Below are positions 7,262 to 13,262 of a stretch of DNA of 31,333 bases, one piece after another (positions within the stretch are counted from its first letter, which is position 1; the number at the start of each line of letters is the position of its first letter). Origin of the DNA: an uncultured Eubacteriales bacterium (GTDB lineage: Bacteria; Bacillota; Clostridia; Oscillospirales; Oscillospiraceae). A program made the translations under genes and the position numbers. The stretch spans positions 1 through 31,333 of the forward strand of contig CABRZL010000019.1 in NCBI GenBank assembly GCA_902475435.1, in the 5' to 3' direction. Below the pieces are notes generated by a model. The model saw only the letters and a list, made by a program, of their open reading frames with translations. It was not told where the DNA came from and ran no database searches.

Positions 7262-9228
7262 AACATAAGTGGTTTAAACGCCTTAGCGCCCTGGCCATGA
7301 CTGCGGTCATGGCTTTTTCCATGTCCCTGGGTGTGTGCGCTGCCAACGAGGCAGAGGCCATCATTGACACCAGCCGCACCACATCATTGACTTTGTACAA
7401 GTATGATCTCACCACCGCCGAAAACGACGGCGTATGGGCGGAGAATTCTTATGTGTCCACCGGTTTTCAGGATGACGCCGTGAATACTGCTCTCTCGCCC
7501 TATGCCATTCAGGGCGTCGAGTTTTCCTATGTGAAGATCGCAGATCTGGACATTCTCAAGGAAAACGAAGATACAGAGCATCATGTGATGCCTCTCTATG
7601 GGTTCCACGAGGACGTGGCCACCTCCAGCCGCGCTGTGACGGAATTTCTCCGGGCAATCGGCCTCACCACCGATGACGCCTATACCGTCAAGCACGACGC
7701 CAACCAAAACCGTATCTGGTACTTTGAGAGCGACGTGCTGATGGACGGGCTGGCAAATGCCCTGGCAACCAACGCCACCAGCGCCAAGGCCGCCTTAGAG
7801 GCATACATGAGCGGCAACGGGGCCACAGCTATGCCGGAAACGGATGAGAATGGCTACTCCCATGTAGACGGCCTGGCCCAGGGACTATACCTGGTCGTGG
7901 AGACACGGGTACCGGAAAACGTCACCTGCACCACGGAGCCCTTCCTGGTGTCCCTGCCGACAACTTCCATCGACGGTACACAGTGGAACTATGATCCGGT
8001 ACTGTACCCCAAGAATGAGACGGGCAACCCCACACTGGAAAAGACTGTTCGGGAGGCTCTGGCAGATACCGGAAAGCACGGCGGCTCTACCACGGATATT
8101 ACGGACGGCTATGCGCATACGGCCACTGGTTCTGACGGAGACGTGATGGACTACCAGATCATCTCTACCCTTCCCACCATCACCTCTCCTGCCACTTCCC
8201 TGACCACCTACACCTTTGTGGATCAGCTTTCCAAGGGCATCCGCTATAACGGAGAGCAGTTCGGCACCGGTGAAGTAAAACTGGAGTTCTTCAAGGACGC
8301 CGGCTGCACAGATCTCATCACCACATGGACGGAGGCCGACGGCAAGTTCAAGGTAGACTATACCAAATACAATGCTGCAAACGGCACACAGATGACCATA
8401 TCCATGACCACAGCAGGGCTGTCCGAGATCAACAGCAACACAAGCGTCTATGACCCCGATACCAGCCTGCTCCGAGGCTACAGTAATTGCACCCTCCGGA
8501 TCACTTACAGCTGCACGGTCGACAGTGACGCTACCGTGGTCTATGGCAATTCCGGCAACCCCAACGAGGTGGAATTGACCTGGAAGCGCACCAACACAAA
8601 TTACTATGACACCCTCCAGGACTGCTGCCATGTGTACACCTATGGTTTGGACCTGACCAAGCAGTTCTCTGACGGCAAGGGCAATTTTGATAAAGTTTCC
8701 TTCCTGATTCAGAACAAAACCGATGGATACTATGTTCAGGCGGAGCTGAACCAGGATGAGGGCATTTACTATGTGACTGGCCATACCACAAAAGAAGCGG
8801 AGGCCACCAGCTTCCACCCCATGTCCGGGGAGGTAAACTGCGGAAAGGTTATGGTGAAGGGGCTGGAGGACGACGCCTACATCATTACGGAAACTGCCAC
8901 CGATCGGGGCTACACCCTCTTGAAAGAGAACATTCTGGTGGAGATCACCACCGCAGAGAGCACAGAGCATTGTCCCATCTGCGAAGCGGCCCTGCTGACG
9001 GCCTCCGCCAAGGTCAACGGCAAGGACGTAACCATGAATGATGATAACAGTTCCGTACACGCCATGGTTCCCCTGACTGTCTCCAACACCAGAAACTTTA
9101 TTCTTCCTAAGACGGGCGGCAATGGCTCTGCCGTGATCTATGCGATTGGCGGCCTGCTGATCCTACTCAGTGTGGTAGGTATCGCCGCCGGAGCGATTTC
9201 CAACAAGAGAAAAAAGAATAAAGCGTAA
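7258..9228 (+). CDS. Major (backbone) pilin, LPKTG, SpaA/FimA type
   Basis: 656 residues. The signal peptide is residues 1-28 (ending VCAAN). The pilin motif is VLYPKN, with K252 the expected acceptor lysine for sortase polymerisation. The middle region contains TYTFVDQLSKGIRYNG, typical of the isopeptide-forming D2 domain of fimbrial backbone proteins. The E-box is TETATDRGYTLL with E545. The C-terminus has L616-PKTG, a membrane segment and RKKNK. The start overlaps the adhesin stop by four bases, so the pair is coupled. Sortase C would join K252 of one subunit to the LPKT threonine of the next. The assignment rests on these motifs and is strong. Confidence 0.92.
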   Translation: MKHKWFKRLSALAMTAVMAFSMSLGVCAANEAEAIIDTSRTTSLTLYKYDLTTAENDGVWAENSYVSTGFQDDAVNTALSPYAIQGVEFSYVKIADLDILKENEDTEHHVMPLYGFHEDVATSSRAVTEFLRAIGLTTDDAYTVKHDANQNRIWYFESDVLMDGLANALATNATSAKAALEAYMSGNGATAMPETDENGYSHVDGLAQGLYLVVETRVPENVTCTTEPFLVSLPTTSIDGTQWNYDPVLYPKNETGNPTLEKTVREALADTGKHGGSTTDITDGYAHTATGSDGDVMDYQIISTLPTITSPATSLTTYTFVDQLSKGIRYNGEQFGTGEVKLEFFKDAGCTDLITTWTEADGKFKVDYTKYNAANGTQMTISMTTAGLSEINSNTSVYDPDTSLLRGYSNCTLRITYSCTVDSDATVVYGNSGNPNEVELTWKRTNTNYYDTLQDCCHVYTYGLDLTKQFSDGKGNFDKVSFLIQNKTDGYYVQAELNQDEGIYYVTGHTTKEAEATSFHPMSGEVNCGKVMVKGLEDDAYIITETATDRGYTLLKENILVEITTAESTEHCPICEAALLTASAKVNGKDVTMNDDNSSVHAMVPLTVSNTRNFILPKTGGNGSAVIYAIGGLLILLSVVGIAAGAISNKRKKNKA

Positions 9229-9236
9229 ATGGAATC

Positions 9237-9266
9237 GCCCCGCCCTCTCACGAGGGGCGGGGTGCA
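9237..9266. terminator. GC-rich hairpin between converging pilin and BrnTA genes
   Basis: CCCCGCCC pairs with GGGCGGGG over a short loop. There is no good T run on either side, so it may be a weak bidirectional terminator or an mRNA-stabilising structure between the pilin and brnA stops. Confidence 0.45.
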
Positions 9267-9278
9267 AAAGCAGCGAGT

Positions 9279-9494
9279 TCAGTGCCAGGAAATATTCAGC
9301 TTCCGGTTATTTGCGGCACAGTCCTTCAAGTATAAATTGATCAATGTCTGATATGGGATACCCGCATCTTCGGACTGTTTCTTGAAATAATCGATTGTGC
9401 TACTGTCAATATTGATTGTAATCTGTTTCTTTAACTGTCTGGCATATGGATTCTTTCTGGGATTCAAATTCTTAATATCGTATTCTTCTCTCAT
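9279..9494 (-). CDS. brnA: BrnA-like antitoxin (ribbon-helix-helix)
   Basis: 71 residues. The sequence KKQITINIDSSTIDYFKKQSEDAGIPYQTLINLYLKDCA is a short ribbon-helix-helix DNA-binding fold: a beta strand, then two helices with GIPYQTLIN in the turn. This matches antitoxins of the BrnTA/DUF4415-type group. It starts 9 bases after the BrnT stop, in the toxin-first order typical of brnTA. BrnA normally binds BrnT and represses the shared promoter. The pair faces the pilin genes and interrupts the distance to the sortase. Confidence 0.83.
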   Translation of the reverse strand: MREEYDIKNLNPRKNPYARQLKKQITINIDSSTIDYFKKQSEDAGIPYQTLINLYLKDCAANNRKLNISWH

Positions 9495-9503
9495 ATGATC
9501 ACC

Positions 9504-9794
9504 TCACCATTTTTCAGTATATACCGATCTTTCATTCCTGGTTGCCTTTCGTGCCGATATAATCCTGATTACACTTTCTTTATCCCTGTAGCAATGACTG
9601 ACAATGCAGATTTTTTCTTTGTTTGTTGTCCCAATAATTAAAAACCGTTCTTCCTCCTCTGAATGTTCTGGATCGTCGAATAAAATCGCATTTTCATCAT
9701 AAAAGACCGTCTTTGCTTCCTCGAAGGAAATTCCGTGTTTATGTTGGTTAATTTTGTTTTTCTTTTCATCCCATTCAAATTTAATTGTTTCCAT
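9504..9794 (-). CDS. brnT: BrnT-like RNase toxin
   Basis: 96 residues, the usual BrnT length. The N-terminal FEWDEKKNKINQHKHGISFEEA motif and the C-terminal RIISARKATRNER motif are diagnostic of BrnT, a RelE-like fold ribonuclease that blocks translation. The ATG follows the -10 box so closely that the mRNA is probably leaderless (see the promoter entry), and no Shine-Dalgarno sequence is present. BrnA lies downstream. The pair is likely a stability module acquired by the element. Confidence 0.88.
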   Translation of the reverse strand: METIKFEWDEKKNKINQHKHGISFEEAKTVFYDENAILFDDPEHSEEEERFLIIGTTNKEKICIVSHCYRDKESVIRIISARKATRNERSVYTEKW

Positions 9795-9800
9795 AATTAT

Positions 9801-9828
9801 ATTATAATTATTATATAATTATTGTCAA
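9801..9828 (-). promoter_or_regulatory. brnTA promoter, probably giving a leaderless transcript
   Basis: On the minus strand TTGACA (9823-9828) and TATAAT (9801-9806) are separated by 16 bases. The expected start site is at about 9794-9795, which is the A of the brnT ATG. The AT-rich near-palindromic sequence around the -10 box is a plausible BrnA operator. Confidence 0.65.
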
Positions 9829-9869
9829 TACATTAGACGTATTTTTTCACATATAAAGGAGGGTTCGAG

Positions 9870-10562
9870 ACGAAACAAAAATACAAACTCATATTAGCTG
9901 TTCTTTTCCTCTTAATAGGAGCCGGACTGCTGCTGTATCCCACCATCAGCCAATGGTGGAGTGCAAGACATCAATCCGAGGTCATTGCAGACTATGCGGA
10001 CGATATGGATAATCTGGACGATGAGGAGGCAGAACGGGAACTCCGACGGGCAAAAAAGTACAACGACGATCTGGCGGATACCGCCGCCATAACCGATCCC
10101 TTCCTGGAGGAGGATACGATTGACACCAGCGACTATGACACCATATTAAACTTTGCAGCAGAGGGGGTCATGGGCTATGTAGAGATCCCCAAAATAGACG
10201 TGCTGTTGCCAATCTACCATGGCGTCAGCTCGGCGGTTCTGGCCAAGGGGATAGGTCATCTGCCGGAAACCTCTCTGCCGGTGGGCGGCGAAAGTACCCA
10301 TGCGGTATTGGCCGGACACAGCGGCATGAGCAATGCCAGACTGTTCACAGATCTTCCCGATCTGGAACTGGGAGACATTTTCTATATCCATGTATACAAC
10401 AAAACCATGACCTACACCGTGGATCAGATCAAGACAGTGTCCCCCACAGACACGTCGGACTTAAATATTGTGGAGGGAAAGGACTATGTGACCCTGGTTA
10501 CCTGCGTCCCTGTCACCGTCAACAGCCACCGGCTGCTGGTTCGGGGCGTCAGGACAGATTGA
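9870..10562 (+). CDS. srtC: Class C (pilin-polymerising) sortase, apparent ACG start
   Basis: About 230 residues if read from ACG at 9870, which sits 6 bases after AAGGAGG and opens a sensible N-terminus (KQKYK plus the membrane helix LILAVLFLLIGAGLLLY). No ATG, GTG or TTG fits in frame there; the first ATG (10005) would remove the membrane anchor. Numbered from ACG: lid motif D76-P-F, catalytic H150 in AGHSG, C212 in TLVTC and R221 in NSHRLLVRG, nine residues after the Cys as in class C enzymes. The usual C-terminal membrane helix is missing. It should polymerise the two LPXTG pilins upstream, from which it is separated by brnTA. Confidence 0.88.
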   Translation, partial: TKQKYKLILAVLFLLIGAGLLLYPTISQWWSARHQSEVIADYADDMDNLDDEEAERELRRAKKYNDDLADTAAITDPFLEEDTIDTSDYDTILNFAAEGVMGYVEIPKIDVLLPIYHGVSSAVLAKGIGHLPETSLPVGGESTHAVLAGHSGMSNARLFTDLPDLELGDIFYIHVYNKTMTYTVDQIKTVSPTDTSDLNIVEGKDYVTLVTCVPVTVNSHRLLVRGVRTD

Positions 10563-10582
10563 AGCAAAACGGAGGAGGAAAG

Positions 10583-10753
10583 ATGTTAACCATCACAATT
10601 AAAGTTAACGCACCCCTTGGGCTGGCCCAGGGGGCGAAGGAGGATCTTGCCATGTATCTGGAGCGTTACGGGGATACCCATGTGGCGTCCATCGTTGAAG
10701 AAAAACCAGAGCAGACAGAAATCGGGGAATATTTCAAACCTCAGACCTCCTAA
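10583..10753 (+). CDS. Small hypothetical protein (56 residues)
   Basis: A strong GGAGGAGG site precedes the ATG at 10583; an in-frame TTG at 10559 overlapping the sortase stop is less likely. The sequence starts MLTITIKVNAPLGLAQGAKEDLAMYLERYGDTHV and ends in an acidic/polar tail. It has a strand-helix look without any motif I recognise. It is co-transcribed with the sortase. Confidence 0.55.
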   Translation: MLTITIKVNAPLGLAQGAKEDLAMYLERYGDTHVASIVEEKPEQTEIGEYFKPQTS

Positions 10754-10777
10754 TGTTCTATCTATCAATGATCAAAC

Positions 10778-10892
10778 GGTCCCATCGCTTATTTGGTAAA
10801 GCCGCCCAAAAAACCGACCATAACCAAACTATATACCAGACCGTAAGCCTGGTGCTCATCGGGCGAACGGGGTTCGATTCCCCGTGGGACCA
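10778..10892 (+). tRNA. tRNA-like element with class II features and about 31 extra nucleotides
   Basis: Acceptor arms GGTCCCA (10778-10784) and TGGGACC (10885-10891) pair perfectly and A10892 is the discriminator. The D arm is GCTT/AAGC with TTGG in the loop (10787-10802). The T arm is CGGGG-TTCGATT-CCCCG. A long variable arm (GCTC-ATC-GGGC, 10854-10864) follows a candidate anticodon stem ACCAG/CTGGT whose loop (ACCGTAAGC) contains GTA, which would read Tyr. That loop has nine bases and lacks T33. Between D arm and anticodon stem are 32 bases instead of one. Without the excess the length is 84, normal for a class II tRNA. It may be a degenerate tRNA, a tRNA mimic, or an old integration scar. 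Confidence 0.5.
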
Positions 10893-10910
10893 CAAGTTTT
10901 TCAAACAGGA

Positions 10911-10935
10911 ACTTCGTGCCAAATTGGCACGAAGT
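10911..10935. repeat. Palindrome, parS-like candidate (copy 2, upstream of parB2)
   Basis: A 25-bp perfect inverted repeat (12-base arms ACTTCGTGCCAA around A). It is a variant of the palindrome inside both parB genes and lies 29 bases before the parB2 ATG. It could be a ParB-binding operator or centromere site. Confidence 0.68.
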
Positions 10936-10964
10936 TACACCCTTGACAAAAAGGAGGTTTTTTC

Positions 10965-12044
10965 ATGGAATACAAAGACGGCCTTTGGAACGCAATATAC
11001 CAGGAGGCCGTGGAAAAAGTAGAACGAGAGAAACGAGAAGCGGCGGCACAGGCTCCGCCGGTTGCCATCCAGCCTTTTACGGAACAGATTGCCATGCTTC
11101 CTCTGGATGTTTTGGAGGATTACCCCGCAGAGCTGCACCCCTTCCATCCTGCATCAGCGGCACGGCTGGAGAGCCTCCGGGAGAGCATCGTCCAAAACGG
11201 TATACTGGCTCCGCTGCTGGTTCGGGATCTGGGAGATGGACGGTATCAAATACTGGCCGGTCATAACCGGAAACGGGCCGCCAAACTGGCGGGTTATTCG
11301 GAAGTTCCGTGTATCATCAAGGATGTAGACGATATTGACGCCAACAATATTATGTTGGCGGACAATCTGAATCACCGCCCGGAACTGCTGCCCTCAGAGA
11401 AAGCTATGGCCTACAAGATGATGTTGGATAATATGCGGAAGCGTCAAGGAGAACGAACAGATTTAACTTCGTGCCAAAATGGCACGAAGTTAGAAGAAAA
11501 CCATGATACTTCTGCCCCATCAGAGCAAAAGCTAAACGACGAACCGGATATTTCAACCTCAGTCCCAACGGGACTGAGGTTGAAAAGGAAACAAACGCGG
11601 GAACTTTTGGCTGAAACTGCCCCCGACAGCAATACGCAGATATTCCGCTATATCCGTCTTACAAATCTGTCCAAAGAACTGCTGCAAAAGGTAGACGAGC
11701 AGGCCATTGGCTTGCAAATCGGCGGAACGCTGTCCTATCTGACGGAGGCATCCCAGGACTTAATTTACACCTATTATTTTGTGGACAACAAGGATCAACA
11801 CATCGACCAAACGCTGGCCGACGAGCTGCGTACCATCGACGCCGATCCTGCTCAGGAACTGACCGTTACGGTCTTGGATCGGCTGGCGACAGAGCGGACT
11901 GAGCGCCGTTTTAAGGTGGTCAAGATTCAAATGAAAGATATTCGCAAATACTTCCAGCCGGATGTGAAGAAAGAGGAGGTTGCAAAGATCATTGAGAAGG
12001 CTTTGGATTTTTACTACAGTCATCGACAGTTAGGAGGAAAATGA
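10965..12044 (+). CDS. parB: ParB-like partition protein (copy 2, intact)
   Basis: 359 residues, ATG preceded by AAGGAGG. The ParB N-terminal domain spans about 35-155 (DVLEDYPAELHPF, SLRESIVQNGILAPLLVRD, ILAGHNRKRAAKLAGY, then LADNLNHRPELLPSEKAMAYKMM). A linker at about 165-205 is encoded by two long palindromes. A helical segment (FRYIRLTNLSKELLQKVDEQAI) follows, as in the broken copy. The C-terminal 120 residues (YTYYFVDNKDQH onward) have no counterpart in copy 1 and may be a separate domain. There is no ParA beside it; it may use the ParA at the left edge. A role in element partition or gene control is inferred. Confidence 0.8.
   Translation: MEYKDGLWNAIYQEAVEKVEREKREAAAQAPPVAIQPFTEQIAMLPLDVLEDYPAELHPFHPASAARLESLRESIVQNGILAPLLVRDLGDGRYQILAGHNRKRAAKLAGYSEVPCIIKDVDDIDANNIMLADNLNHRPELLPSEKAMAYKMMLDNMRKRQGERTDLTSCQNGTKLEENHDTSAPSEQKLNDEPDISTSVPTGLRLKRKQTRELLAETAPDSNTQIFRYIRLTNLSKELLQKVDEQAIGLQIGGTLSYLTEASQDLIYTYYFVDNKDQHIDQTLADELRTIDADPAQELTVTVLDRLATERTERRFKVVKIQMKDIRKYFQPDVKKEEVAKIIEKALDFYYSHRQLGGK
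11464..11492. repeat. Palindrome, parS-like candidate (copy 3, inside parB2)
   Basis: Identical over 29 bases to the palindrome at 754-782 and at the homologous place in the coding region (LTSCQNGTKL). The flanking parB sequence has diverged, so the identity of the palindrome suggests DNA- or RNA-level selection. Confidence 0.75.
11551..11585. repeat. Second, unrelated 35-bp palindrome inside parB2
   Basis: Perfect 16-base arms (TTTCAACCTCAGTCCC and its complement) around AAC. It is read in frame as part of the linker (STSVPTGLRL). It does not resemble the TTCGTGCC palindrome and is absent from copy 1. It could be a second protein-binding site or a palindromic element inserted in frame. Confidence 0.7.
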
Positions 12045-12062
12045 AGATAGTGCATATTTGAA

Positions 12063-12090
12063 GTCCGCCGCTTTGCGGCGGGCTATTTTG
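12063..12090 (+). terminator. Hairpin between parB2 and the TOPRIM gene
   Basis: A 9-bp GC-rich stem (GTCCGCCGC with GCGGCGGGC, one G-T pair, loop TTT) is followed by TATTTTG. It is probably a partial terminator or attenuator. The next gene's AAGGAGG begins six bases after it. Confidence 0.6.
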
Positions 12091-12109
12091 TTGAAAAGGA
12101 GGTTTTTTC

Positions 12110-13105
12110 TTGCCTGTCAGTAAAAGCGGAAAACAATACTACACCAAAAAACAGTACCAGAGGGCGAAGTACGAGGTAAGCGCTCTGGAATACGCCCAGT
12201 CCCAGGGCTACGACCTGGTGCGCCAGGGCTCCTACTACCACATGCGGGAACATGATTCCATGATCTTTACGCCCCGGGGTTCCTGGTTCTGGAACAGCCG
12301 GGGCGTCAGCGGCGGAGCCATCGAGTTCTGTCTTTATTACGAGGGAAAAACACTTCCCGAAGCGGTACTGGCCCTGGCCGGTGAACAGGAACCCACACGG
12401 TCAGATTTTAAAGAAATCTCAAAAACAGCAAAACAGCCGCCAAAGGAGCAGCCGCCGTTTCAGCTTCCGGAACCATCCGGGGACTTTCGGCGGCTGTTCG
12501 CCTATCTGTGTCGAACCCGGGGCCTCAGCAGGGATGTGGTGATGGAAATGCTCCGCCAAAAGGTTCTCTATCAGGGAGTCCAAACAAAGAAAAACAAGAC
12601 CTATCACAATGCAGTGTTTGTCTATCGTGACCCTGACGGAAAACCTGTGGGTGCGTTTCTCCGGGGAATGGGCCAGGTAGCTTTTAAGCAGGACGTCCCA
12701 GGCAGTGACAAACGCTATGGTTGGCTGCTGGAAGGCAGCACACCAATGTGGGTATGCGTCTTTGAATCGGCCATCGACGCCGCATCTCAGTATTGCCTTT
12801 CCGGAATTACGAGCGTGGATCGACTGAGCCTGGAGGGACTGAATCCGGAGCCGCTGCGGAACTATCTGACCCACAATCCCGGCATCCGGAAAGTGGCTCT
12901 GATGCTGGATGCAGACAAGCCGGGACAGCAGGCCGCCGCCAGGATACAGAAGGAGCTGATTCAGCAGGGATATTCGGTTATCGTAGCGCCACCGGGAGAG
13001 GGCAAGGACTACAATGAATGGCTCTTAATTACCAGATCCAGAGAGCCTGCATGTTCTGTTTCTCCGCCCCCCAATCCGGAGGAACTGGAATTTTGGCACA
13101 ATTAA
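12110..13105 (+). CDS. DUF3991/TOPRIM primase-like protein
   Basis: 331 residues with a TTG start 7 bases after AAGGAGG. The N-terminal region (VSALEYAQSQGYDLVRQGSYY, then FTPRGSWFWNSRG) resembles the DNA-recognition part of mobile-element primases without their zinc ribbon cysteines. A DUF3991-like part follows (RLFAYLCRTRGLSRDVV, NAVFVYRDPDGKPVGAF). The TOPRIM domain has E219 in VFESAIDA and D267/D269 in MLDADKPGQ, plus KDYNEWL near the end. TOPRIM enzymes bind Mg and act on nucleic acids. Such proteins are frequent next to ArdC-like genes in Firmicutes elements and may prime complementary-strand synthesis. The activity is not shown here. Confidence 0.8.
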   Translation: MPVSKSGKQYYTKKQYQRAKYEVSALEYAQSQGYDLVRQGSYYHMREHDSMIFTPRGSWFWNSRGVSGGAIEFCLYYEGKTLPEAVLALAGEQEPTRSDFKEISKTAKQPPKEQPPFQLPEPSGDFRRLFAYLCRTRGLSRDVVMEMLRQKVLYQGVQTKKNKTYHNAVFVYRDPDGKPVGAFLRGMGQVAFKQDVPGSDKRYGWLLEGSTPMWVCVFESAIDAASQYCLSGITSVDRLSLEGLNPEPLRNYLTHNPGIRKVALMLDADKPGQQAAARIQKELIQQGYSVIVAPPGEGKDYNEWLLITRSREPACSVSPPPNPEELEFWHN

Positions 13106-13127
13106 AACAAGACAAGGAGGATCAACT

Positions 13128-13262
13128 ATGGATGCATACACACTGGAAGAACTGGAACGGCTCATAGATTTGGACCCAGAGGGCTTTGCGGCCGCCGGAG
13201 ATGATCCCAATACTGAGGATATTTTAATTGACGGGAAGGAGGAATCAACGTGCCCGGCATGA
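13128..13262 (+). CDS. Small acidic hypothetical protein (44 residues)
   Basis: AAGGAGG precedes the ATG. The product begins MDAYTLEELERLIDLDPEG and is strongly acidic. Its last codons overlap the GTG start of the ArdC-like gene (13250), so the two are translationally coupled. The size and coupling suggest a partner or regulator of the large protein. No known family is recognised. Confidence 0.55.
   Translation: MDAYTLEELERLIDLDPEGFAAAGDDPNTEDILIDGKEESTCPA

Noticed and set aside
10753..11022. Open frame crossing the tRNA-like element
   Set aside because: It translates structured RNA sequence and the parB2 leader and has no ribosome site.
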